Shown here piece by piece: positions 22,701 to 34,700 of a stretch of DNA of 62,000 bases. Under the pieces are notes generated by a model that was given only the letters and a program-made list of their open reading frames with translations, searched no databases and had not been told where the DNA came from. The first letter of the stretch is position 1. Each line of letters starts with the position of its first letter. This DNA comes from Branchiostoma floridae (lineage: Eukaryota > Chordata > Leptocardii > Amphioxiformes > Branchiostomatidae), in assembly GCF_000003815.2 (NCBI RefSeq), contig NC_049979.1, positions 15,164,688 to 15,226,687 of the forward strand. The letters run 5' to 3'. The position numbers and the translations under genes are program-made.

Positions 22701-25700
22701 AACACTTTCAGAAAAATGTTGTAAAGAATGTATTTCTGGCATGAAGTTTACGTGAATTCAAATTTTTCATAATTGACAGAAAAGTGACCCAAAGAACAAT
22801 ACAATAAAATGCAGTGATGCATGAGCAAATTTCTTTTTCTTTGCAAGGGACAAAGCCAATCAATAGTACATACCCTCTTGACTCCATCCACCCTGCCCTT
22901 GTTGGCCGACAGTTCAGCCTCAAATGCCTGGTGCTTCTGCAGTTTGCTCTGCAGGTTGGTGGGGTCCCTGTAACACTCATCCAGCGCAGTCTGCATCTTC
23001 TCATTGATCCAACCAAGAACCTACAAACAACACAGACATTCTAATGAATCCATTCCTTACAACTGTCTTTCAGTATTCTGTTGTGGTGTGTTACATAAAA
23101 GGCAGCTAGCTATACTGGCTATACAGATAGAGGGTTAATCTTGCAGTTCATTGTACCATCCATAAAAACTGCAACTGTACATTCTTGAAAATGCAATTCA
23201 GCTCATGCCACCAAGAGACCAGTGCTATTCAGTAAGGAAGAATTACATTTGTATTGATCCCTTGATCCAAAGGTCACCATAGTGTATGAGTGATGACCTT
23301 GTTGTGCAAGCTGACATTCATCATGAAGATTTCATGAAGATAAACTCATCTTAGAACTACCGAAGGTGACAATAACCTTAACATAGATTCAGAGGGATGA
23401 CAGGCTATGATCACTGCACGTACACTGGAATGAAACAATATGAAAATATCATTCTGATAAGTTAACTTGGCAGATGTAACGGCACTGAACTTTAATCCAA
23501 CGCAACTTTAATCCAACACTTTTCAGAACCCATCTGTCAGTCAAAAACTAGCTCCGGTTTGCAAATTCTTTTGAGTGCTTTACAAGACCAGTAAGGTATA
23601 CGACTTAAAACCTTGTAAGTTTGAGCTCACAAAGATCGCATGTTGCAGTGACAAGTTAATCAATCTTCTGGTATGTTTTCATGCTGTTAATCAAGCCGTG
23701 GGAAGAGGGCAGCGATTGTAATTTCAAGCAACCCTACTCTTCGTCCTCACATTACACAATCATCATGACAGTAAATATAGTGAAATATCAATAAACTGTC
23801 CATCCAACACAACCAACATGCCTTGAAGTATCCCTCTTTAAAGTACAGGGCCAGGCTTTGTTACGCAAATTCAGTGGAAATCCGAACACGTGCCATTTTG
23901 AATCATATTTCAGCACGCCCCTTCACCCCTATTTTTGAAAGTGATCACATCCAAAGGCCAGTAGGACGGATCTCACTGGCGATACTATTACAGCCCCACA
24001 TGGGGGACGTGCTGTAGGGAGTTTGTACTGTGTTTTGCGGGGATATTTTTGGGGAACCATTCACAAACAACGTATTTTGCCACCATTTGCTGACCAAACA
24101 ACGGATGAAAAGTTTCATAGAACGTCATAACTGTGTAGTGGAACAGCAGAACGGATTTGCCGCTGGTTGATGTATTTTCGGGCCGTGTTTTGATCGCTGC
24201 TATCAGCAGTTTACTGACATGCCGATTTGCCAATTTAACCTTGAGTAAGTGCCTGCCGATTGATACTAATTTGTCGTTGTAAATATGAAATCCATAGATA
24301 AACAGCCTTGTTATATTATTGTGTTGGATTAAAGTTCCACTGGGAATAGAATCCCAAAGGACTTGCTATCAGTTACACTGTCTTTGAAATGTTATTTTCT
24401 CGCGACACAACAGAAAGTGGCAGACCAATGCGTGTGTAGCAATGGCCGGGGAAACATAGTAAACAATGCACTAAACAGTTTCCAGAATGCGCTAAAGCCC
24501 GCTTGTTTATTCATGGTTCAGTTTAGAATTTGTTGGAATGTGTTGGATTAAAGTTCAGTGCCGTTAAATCTTTTCAGAGTGATTTTCAGAAAAGTTCACA
24601 GTAATTTTTTTTTAACTAAGGCCTTTAGATTTGAAATTCAACAGTCAACAAAATGTCATTACCAAAACAAAAATAGTAACTGTTGATAATAACATATTTT
24701 ACAACAGACACTATAAACATTAAAAAGGAGATAAACCTGTTCCAGACATCACTACAGATCTAAACAAGCCTGCCATGAATAATTAAAGACTTTTCTTGCC
24801 CATCGATTTTCTGCCTGACAACAACAGATGCCTGAGCAGCTGTACCTCATAAGTGTTCCTGAGGAACTGGTGCAGAGCCTTGGACTCCTCCAGTCTCTTC
24901 TTCCTCCCACTGGCTCTTTGCTTCAACTGCTCCTTCCTGTAATCACGAATAACAAATTGAATTAGAAAGGTTGCAAAAAATCTGTGATCTCGCTCACTCA
25001 CTGCTAGTTGGGCAGATCTCCCTGTGTGTTATTTTGCAGCTAAATGGATGAATAGATTTGAAATGTAACAGAGAGTCTCCAGTTTTCATGATACATCAAG
25101 GCTGGCAACCATACACCTTTCTTTAATCCCACATCCTTCAAGAGCTTAGCTGTAAATCAATCATGTCCTTGGACTATTCACCAAGGTCAAACAGACTATA
25201 CTATGTCCCCAGGGGCTTCAACAATTTGAAGTAACTTTAAAAATCAGAAAGCCTGACAAGATGTAGATTACTTCTTAACTCCATTTATTGGTGAAATTGT
25301 GGAATATGGCAAAGGCTGCACAAGCATAGAAAATCACATTTAGGTTAGCCAAGTCTGACCCACCTCTCCATGACCTGCTTGCACCTCTCCTGCACCTTGT
25401 CTGACTGATAGTGCCCCGCCTCCGTCAGCTGGCCTGCAAACTGCTGCAACACTTCCAGCTTCTCAATCTGTGTCTCCAGGGTCTTCTCAAAGCCCTCGTG
25501 TTTTCTGTTCAGAGACTCTACACTTTCCAGGGAGTCCTAGGTGGTCAAATCAACGTCCATTTAAGATAGAGGATAGGCTTTCTATTACATAGAAATTGCT
25601 CCAATTAATTGATCTTGCTCCAAAGAGACGACTTGTCAAACAAAAGATGACGGCATCTCAATTACGTTACACAGATCAATAAAGTGTCAGAACGCTTTAT

Positions 25701-28700
25701 GATCAAGTACAAACCCCAACATCTTCATTGTGGAGGAAGGCCTCCTTCCCTCCAAGCCACGTGTCACCCTGTTCTGCATACTCGTGAAACATCTGAAATA
25801 GTAAACACACTCGTCTGAACTTAGCCAGGGCATCAATTATCTTACAGGCTTTGCTAGATATGGAACCTGGTAAGCTCTTCAGAAACAAAAATTTCTACAA
25901 AGTGAAAGGAAGATTAGCGGTGCTGGTACTGAAAGAAATTCCTGTCATACTCGTCATTCTGATAAGATCATGATGATCCTGCCTCCTTGCAGTGCAGTAA
26001 AGCCGTTCTTATTCACAGTCATAAAATGGGCCAGAATATAGGCCATACTCTTTCCGGCAGGTGGAGGAATTTCATTAGCATTGAATAATTAATGATTATG
26101 TCTTCAAGAACAAAACTTTGGGAGATCAATTATGACCTGACATCTAATCAGATATGCATAACACAGAAATCCATAAACTACCTAATTGTAAGCAAAGCTT
26201 ACACAAAGTCAGACTTTTACGGGTGATCTGAAAATAGTTATTTTCAGAATGCATACAGCTTATTAGTAATACTGTTCATGTATTCATTGAGACATTTTCC
26301 ACAGACACTGCATTCCTTTACATTTTGTAGACCCATGAATATTTAATGAATCTTATCGCTATGATGAATAAGGTGTCAGGTGGACACAGAGAGTTGCTTA
26401 GCTGCAATGCCAGTCACAGTACTACTACAAAAGCTGCTGACATGCCATATTTCAGACAGACTTCACTACAAGACAGAAGTTGTACTGAACATCCTTTGGC
26501 ATGACTGAAGCAGACTCTCAAACCCACACAAACACAATTTGAAGGATGACATCCTCTTAACAAATCAAATTTGAGGAATATCAGCCTATTGTTTTGGTAC
26601 ATATTTCTAAATAGTTAACAAAATGATATACTGTCTCATTCAGTCATTGTAAAGGAATCTGATGAAGGGCTGACTACCACTTGACTAGAGGCAACTTGAC
26701 AGAAGTGCAAGTGCTTTTGCACATTAGTACCCATCTGTTGTAAGTATAAGGATCAAGATTTCCCTTTCTTGGTGAAACAGGTATGAATGTCATCTAAATA
26801 TTCAATATTGTGAGGCTTGATCCAAGTGGCTGAACAATGCTACCAGGACAGAGGACAATGACTCTACAGTCATATCTACTAACATACAGTCAGAGTCGTT
26901 AATAATCAGAGACAATACAGGAACAGGACCTGGAAACATGTAAATTGAAATATTTCCCTAAAGCACTGCACATAATCAATACAGGTATGAATATTTCAGG
27001 AAGGCATACAAAAGTAGAATAGCCATCTGACACATGGTCCGACTGATTCCAACCAGAGATAATGAAAGGGGATGCTTTCAGTTGACATTACCAATTATGA
27101 CGTACTTCCCCTCATTTTCCAAGGCACTTATTTCCAATCATACTTTACAGTCAGTCTAACCAATTAAGATCAAGAAGATGAAAAGCTTATCTTTGCAAAA
27201 AGGGTCCCAAAGGGCCTAATTTCATCCCTAGTAAATTGCTACCAAAGAGGCACCTTGAATTTCCATGTTCATTATACTAGTAGACTTTCATAATTCAGAA
27301 GCACATGCACATGATTAAAAATGTTTAAAAAGTTGATATCTCTACTTCAAATTATAGTCACATGACTCTGTGATCTAAGTCGCATCACAAAATTTTTATT
27401 GTGGGTGATATTTTTGGTTTACTTAGAAATTGATGAAAGTAAGTCACACCTGGAGGTCATAGCACTGTGCTAAGAGGATGTTGCGCTCCTCCCAGGTGTC
27501 AAGCAGGTGCGCCTGTGCATCTGCCAGGTTTTCCAGGTGCAGCTGGATGTCATTTGAAGCATAGTGACCTTCAGAAATCAGGGTCTGGAAAGGGAAAATA
27601 AAACTTTAAGATGATCATTACGGTATCAAAGGCAAAGCCAGTAAATGCTTTTTAAAAAATAATGGTGGATGTAGTCTCTTGCTATCTTAAGCATATAAAA
27701 TGCAGGAAAGAAGATTATTGTAAAACTTGCTCCTTTGATTGTTTTTTTTTTGCAAAAACTTAAAGTTTATGATATGATCAAATAATGGTACGGTGTTCAT
27801 TTTAAGTACCTACTGCATCTGAACCTGCATATTAAACATGTTATAGTTTGTTAAATATGTTGTTACCTTTCCAAATGTACTCAGGGCCTTGAACGACTCT
27901 TCCCTCCCTTCTATCTCCACCTGTCATGAAAAAAGAGTGCTTGAGCAACATTGAAGAGAAAAATACAATTTCATAAGTGCAATCTGGGTGACTTATTCAA
28001 ACTACAATATTTCTTTCTTGTACATATGAAAATATATGATAATTGTGATATGTGAAACCTGAGAGTCACCATGTGCATCATATATCAAATACATTTAAGT
28101 CAACATTAATATCTTAAGACAGCAAGTATGCATCATTAAGGAAGTCAAGTTGCCTGCAATTTTGTTGAAACATAGTTTTCTGGTTGTTCTTCTCTCATTC
28201 AAATTTCACAAAAAAAAAAAAAAAAAATAAAGTTTTGATAGACAGTTTGGTACTATCTACCTTCCTCTCATTGTGCAGCTCCAGCATGTTCTCAGCTCCA
28301 GCCACATCCTTGGCCAGTTCACCTGAGGTCATCCTCCCCACCATGTCACTCATCCAGGTGTTCTGGACAGGTGAGACAAGGTTAGTCAAATGTCACACTT
28401 TGCTTTAAGCTCTGCACTCATTCACTCTTCAAAGTAATAATTTGAAGATAATATAGCTGTGAAAAAAATGCTCACCAGATCTTTAAATTCCTTGAGGAAC
28501 TTTTGCAGCTGGTAGGAAGCAGCCAACTTCTCCTTCCTAAAATAGCAGGATACAGCAGGGTCAGTACAAAGATAAAGCAGCTAACAACTACATGTAACTC
28601 TCAGAACAGACTTGATACAAGTATATCACAATTCTCTGTCTATAGTTAGAAGAGTAACACTAACATCATCATCATCATCATCATCGGTCGACGTGATCAC

Positions 28701-31700
28701 AAATGTTCGCACATGTTTATACACGACGGGGTTATACCGCCCCTTACGGGGTGACATACCCTTTCGTATGGCTAATTACAAGACGGGGATGCGCCAGGTC
28801 TCCCGTCAACACTAACAGGTAACGGAAAAGAATAGCATTTCAGTATACCTAGCCTCAGCATGGTCGTTCAGTTTCTCCCAGTTCTCGATAACTTCCACCT
28901 GTTTCTGCTGTATGGCTTCTGCCATGTTGGGTTGTTTGTGTACCAGTGTCTCAGCCTCAGTCCCAAGTGCCTACATCATAATGATAGACCAGTTATCGGC
29001 AGTAATGATGACAAAACAACTGCACTAAGGTGGACTTTCATGTGGACTCTCCTTGTGTGAAAAAATAACAGTAACAATGTTCATTTAATAAAACTACTGA
29101 GCATGATCTACATGAAAACACGCCAGAATTAAAGAATTCAGACTTTTGTTAGTCTGTATTTCATACCAGATATGATTATGTTAAATCACAATTTTCTTTA
29201 TGCGTCATCATTTTCTTGATTCTGAGTTGTCAAACTTTGATTGATGAATGAATCATATGTCTTTAGATTAGCATAAAGGACATAACACTTTATAATCATG
29301 AACAAATTCTTCTTCTTTGGGATAGGTGACCACGATTGACAAGCCAATGATAACAAATTATCTCCTTAGTTATGATGAATTAGTCTTTAATCAGGTAGAT
29401 TGATGCATTACTGGGTCCTAACCTTTCACACTATGAGGTAATCCATCAGTACAGCTGAAACATGCAAAAGGTATAATTTGTCAATTTGAAAGTACTTTGT
29501 ACGACATGTATCAGCAGCATGTCATTGTTTATTAGTCAGTACCTCTAGTTTTGCCACTATGGCCGTCATGTCTCTCTCCATATCCTCATGTCTTCTTTGG
29601 AGTGACTCCACCGAAGCTAGGTCTTTTCCATAGTCCTCACTGGACATGGCTTTTTCCTGAAACAAGAGGCAGATAGCTGGGTGAGAAACTATAATGACTG
29701 CAATGATAAGGTCACTTGTTCAAGGAATAATTTACTTCTTTGACAGTCTAAGAATTTGAATAGCATGTCAGTTACCTGCAAATGTAGTCTAGTTGGAATT
29801 GGAAATTCTAAAACAAATTGACAAGGCCTTAATAAAACAATATGAGGACTTTTTAACACCCCAAACTGAAGATGATATCCTTACCTTTTCCTTGATTCTA
29901 TCATTGGTGTCATCACAGTCCCTGTTGAAAGCATGGACCTCCAGTGCACCAGCCAGCCTGACTCTGTAGGCTTTCAGGGCCTCCTGCAGGTTATTCCACC
30001 TGACCATGGGAGGAACAGGTCTAGTGGTTAGCAATCCAGAACAGGGTTAGGGGTTTGAATTTCATTCATCAAAGTTCTAATGCCCAATTGCATAATATCA
30101 CTAGGGGTTGTACTAATAAGAGGAGTCATTGAAAGTTGAATCCATGTCTATTGAAACACCTTATACAAATTTGTGAAATGTCAAAACAAACAGGACTTTC
30201 CAATTACATTTACGCGTATACAATATAAAGCTCAACTAACAAAATGGTTCATTAATGCACTGGATTATCTATTGGCTATATGATTCAGGTTCCTGAGATT
30301 AATAAGATGTCTACCAGTGGAGCCATATCCCTGCAACAGCTGGGAGAAAAACAATTCTGGTCTTGGTTGGTGACCTAGATTTTACTAGACCTTCAACAGA
30401 TGTGATCAATGCCATTCAAATAACTGTTACTTGTATTCTAAAGGTACATGTAGATTCAAATGATTATTTTCTTTCAAAACTAAAAAGTGTGTACAACATG
30501 TATAATGAGGAGGAACAAGGGACAGGAAAACCAGAAATGAGCACAGAGTTTTTTCTTACCTCTCATTCATGGTTTTTCTTTTGTCCAGCACGTCCTTGGT
30601 GTCCAGTTTGGCCTGTAGTACCAGCCGATCTGCTAGCTTGTTTACACTTTTGATCCTTGCATCATCTACAGTCAGATCCTGTTAAGTTTAAAATGAGGGA
30701 AGAATCATTACACATATACATAGACAGTGCATGGCAGCAGCTGAGGCTTAGCTGATTGGGTTACTTATCAGGTGGCTGGTGAATCAAACGTCATTGGTCA
30801 TCATGTAGTTTAGTCACTGTAACAGTTGTGTTATCCTATTTCCTTCAGTGGCAAATTGGAACAAAGTAAAAGCTGATTGTCTGTCTTTTTATTGGTCTCA
30901 AAGCAGCCATCATGTCATTCTTGCCAGGAAGTTTGTATTCTGTATCTATATTCAGTGTTCTGTATCTATATTCAGTGTTCTGTATCTATATTCAGTGTTA
31001 TGTATATATATTACAAAAAATTATTAATGATTCTCAAAAGGTCAGTGGTACTTACCGAGCCAAAGTCATCCAGTTTCTTCTGCAGCTCCAGACAGTGTTC
31101 ATAATCCCTGCCCAATTCTCCAGCTGATACCAACAGTTCCTAAAACATAGTATAAACAAAAATAAGTACTTAAAAACAAATCATAATGATTGTAAAAAGT
31201 TCATGCAATCCAAGTGCTGTTTATGTTACTATGACAACCCCAAGTGACTTGACAGTTGAGAATGATGTATTCACAGTACTTAACTGTCTTTATCTTTTCC
31301 AATCAAACTACTAAGCACAAAAGACCCAAACTGACCTTTTCCTTGACCCACTGGATGACCTGGTCAGCCTGCTGTGTGAACTCCAGGATATCGCGTGCCT
31401 CCTCCAGGCCCTTCCCTCGGGCTGCAGACGCCTGCAGGAGTTCCTGCCACGCCCGTAGGACTGCGGCAGCCCTGCGCTTGATCTCAACAGAGGCATGGTG
31501 GTTCTTGGACACCAGCTGGTCTCCTTGCTGTGGGGTATCATTGTAAATACATCTTTCAACGAAAGGAATACAGACTTTGTTTACTCATGGCCTTTTTTTT
31601 TCATTCTTCTATGCATCCTTTCTTCTCCGTAAAGGTTCATAAGATTATGAAGTAAGCTTTAAAATTACAGCCTGCAAGAATAAATGATAATATTGCTCTA

Positions 31701-34700
31701 ATCTTGGTATGTCATTCACTGGCATGTCATTTTATAACACAAGCTGAGGAGCCCTCTACCTTTTTGATCCTGTTGATCCTCTCCCTGTTGGCAGTGATCT
31801 CAGCCTCGAAGGCCTGGTGTTTCTTCAGCTTGGCCATCTTGTCCTGCAGACTGGTGGTGTCGCGGTACGACTCGTCTGTCGCGATCTGGAGCTTCTCTGA
31901 TATCCAGCCCTCAACCTTTTGGATAAACAATATGCATTCCATTATCTTACATTTTCTATGCTTTGCAGATGTCATACTGACCCATGCACAGCAATGTATG
32001 AGCTTATGTTCCTGGAAAGGGATCGAATAGATTAGGCTGTAGAGTAGGAATTCACCAATAAATGTTCTGACCTTTTAAAGTAACATGGAGCACAGATTTT
32101 GTCTTTTAGTAGACCTCTATCAGTAAATGCTATAAAGCACTTCTTGTTCTTTTGATTCTGAATCAATATAGTTTGTAATGAACAAGTGATCAGTTAAAAA
32201 AGGAACAAACATTACCTCAATGACATCCCGGTTAAAGAGCACATAGAGCATGGAGTCACCCAGCTTCCGTCTTCTCTCTGCTGCTGCCTCCTTCACATTG
32301 GCTCTCCTGTGGATGATATTTATAAACAACCTCATCATGATTCAAATATAAAATCTTGCCAAAGCACTTGACATAGGGCATACATGCAGGTACACGAATA
32401 TATAGAAAACCACATGAAAAGAATGAAGAATAGACTCCATTAACCTACCGACATTTAATGTATCATGAAACATATCAAGTTCCAAAATATATCGATTCAT
32501 GTTCCAAAAATGTATTGGTTATGGCACAAGCAAGCAAAATAGTGTATAGACAAAAAAAGATAAAAACAGTATGACAACACGATATTGATTCTGCATTGAG
32601 ATGAGACTGTTACCTTTCCATGACTCTAACCAGGGTGTCTTTGATGTTGGTTGAGTCAAAGTGTTCCTCTGCGAGAAGTCTGGCAGCAAGCTCATGCAAG
32701 GCAACAACCTAACATTTGTGCAGACATCATGGCATGCATGGGTTAGTACAGTGTGATATATCTACACAATAGTCCTACAACAGTTCTTCATTGTATGGTT
32801 AACTTCTGAATGCACCATAGTGTGATTAGTTGCATGCAGACAAATGATGGTAAGTTTGAGGACTATACAATTGCATGGGATGGATCAGGAAGAAGCATGG
32901 GAAGGGTGGGGTTACATGACAATAGGGAGTTACCAGTAAGGGGATGAAATGTGTACAAAGGCTTACAGAAAAACAAGGAAATGACAAGAAGAGTGTTCCC
33001 TAGTGCACAATGTAACTTTCCACCCTAGGCATCACAAATCAGGACATCTGATTTAGCAGGTCCTGGAGCAGATATAAAAGGCACACATATGCATAAACGA
33101 AAAACCACACACCTTGTCCTCCTGGGCTGCCAGCAGTTTCTGGAAGGCCTCATGTCTCTTGATGAGCCTCTCCACCTGCTCCACAGTACTGCCAAGCTCA
33201 CTACTCCTCAGGTGCACCTGTGTGGTGGAGGTTTATAGATTGGGGTCAGGACACACAGATTGTAGGGCAGTCTGACATTTATCTGCTCTTTCTGTCAGAT
33301 ACAGTCAGATTAGCAGACTAACTCTGACACTTTATCTTCCTCCCTTGTCTATGGCACTGCACACTATTCTAAATCTGTATTAGATGGGGGGGTCTATTAT
33401 CTACAAGAATACTAAACTGCAGTGTGAATAATGACAGCAATTCTGACCATAAAAAGACTACAAATGCTCACAATGTAATGTTGAGGGTGCAAGTTAACCA
33501 TACTCTGTCCTTGGTGCTGAATGTCCATGGTGCTGAATTGCTTTTCTCTTACTTACTGGCATTGATTTGCAGTGTAAAGGTGATTTTGATGCAGAAACTA
33601 TTGACTCTAGGCTCACACCAGATTTTCACAGCTTGTAGACTTACAAATTCCTTTACATTCTTAATTTCAGCTATTGGTCCTCTGCTTGAGGGTAGCCATA
33701 CCTGAATGCACTACACTTTGTTAAAATTACTATGGGAGTATGGACTAAAAGGGACTTCATAAAGTCAACTTTTATGTGCTATCACTAACTGTGGACACCC
33801 AAGCCAGCAGTGCTACCTCAAATGCTTGACAAATGTAATATTAGATATTATTCTTGATAAATCAATACAGTTAAATGAAACTTTGTTTGTACCTCCTGTT
33901 CACTGCTGAGCCTGTCCAGCTGCTGTGCATCCCTGTTGAACACCTGCTGGTTGTAGGCATCATCCAGGTGTTTCCTGTGGTCCTCCCACGTCTGCAGCAG
34001 CTTCCCTTTCTCCTCAACCACCTGCTGAACCTTCTCCTGGATCTAAGGCAGGGAGGAAAGTCAGTAAGGTTCTTTCCTTACCCTCAAAATGAAGAACCAT
34101 GGAGGTATACTATATAAGGAATGCCAATTTTCTTTCTTGTTTCTCGTTTTCTTACATCAGCAGATGCCTCATCTTTAGCATAATGGCCAGCCTCCATCAT
34201 CATCTCCCCTGCCTGCACAATGGCACCAAAGCTGTCCTCTCGAGCGTCGATCTCCACCTTGTGCTGAGCGTGCTGTCTCCGCAGCTCATCCGTGGTGGCA
34301 ACGTCTCGTCCCGCCTCCTCTGCCAGCATTTCTCGTGTGGTCTCACCGCTCCAGGCAAGTAGGTCTCTCACCTATGTTGTAAAAAGCATGACGAAAATTA
34401 AGGGAATGACACTGGTGTGCGAAGTTGGTGTGTTACGCCGAAGGGCGGTTATACCGGCTATATAGATACAGATACAGACACTTCATGATTTTGAAATGTT
34501 CCTTAGGGACATAGTACAATGTGTATTGTGTTTTTGTCCGTGATGCTCTTACCGAGGCCAGAAACTTCTGGAAGTCAAGAGCCTGTTGAAGCTCCTCCCT
34601 GCGCTGTACGGTTCTCTCCTGCAGGGCGTTCCAGCTGGACACCAGAACCTCCTGCTGCTCAGCAATCTGCTCTGCATTCCCACCTGGGAACAAGGCCTGC

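Noticed and set aside
23823-24233. Transposase fragments inside the inverted-repeat element
   Set aside because: The two short frames (64 and 81 codons) show no catalytic or DNA-binding motif I can name.
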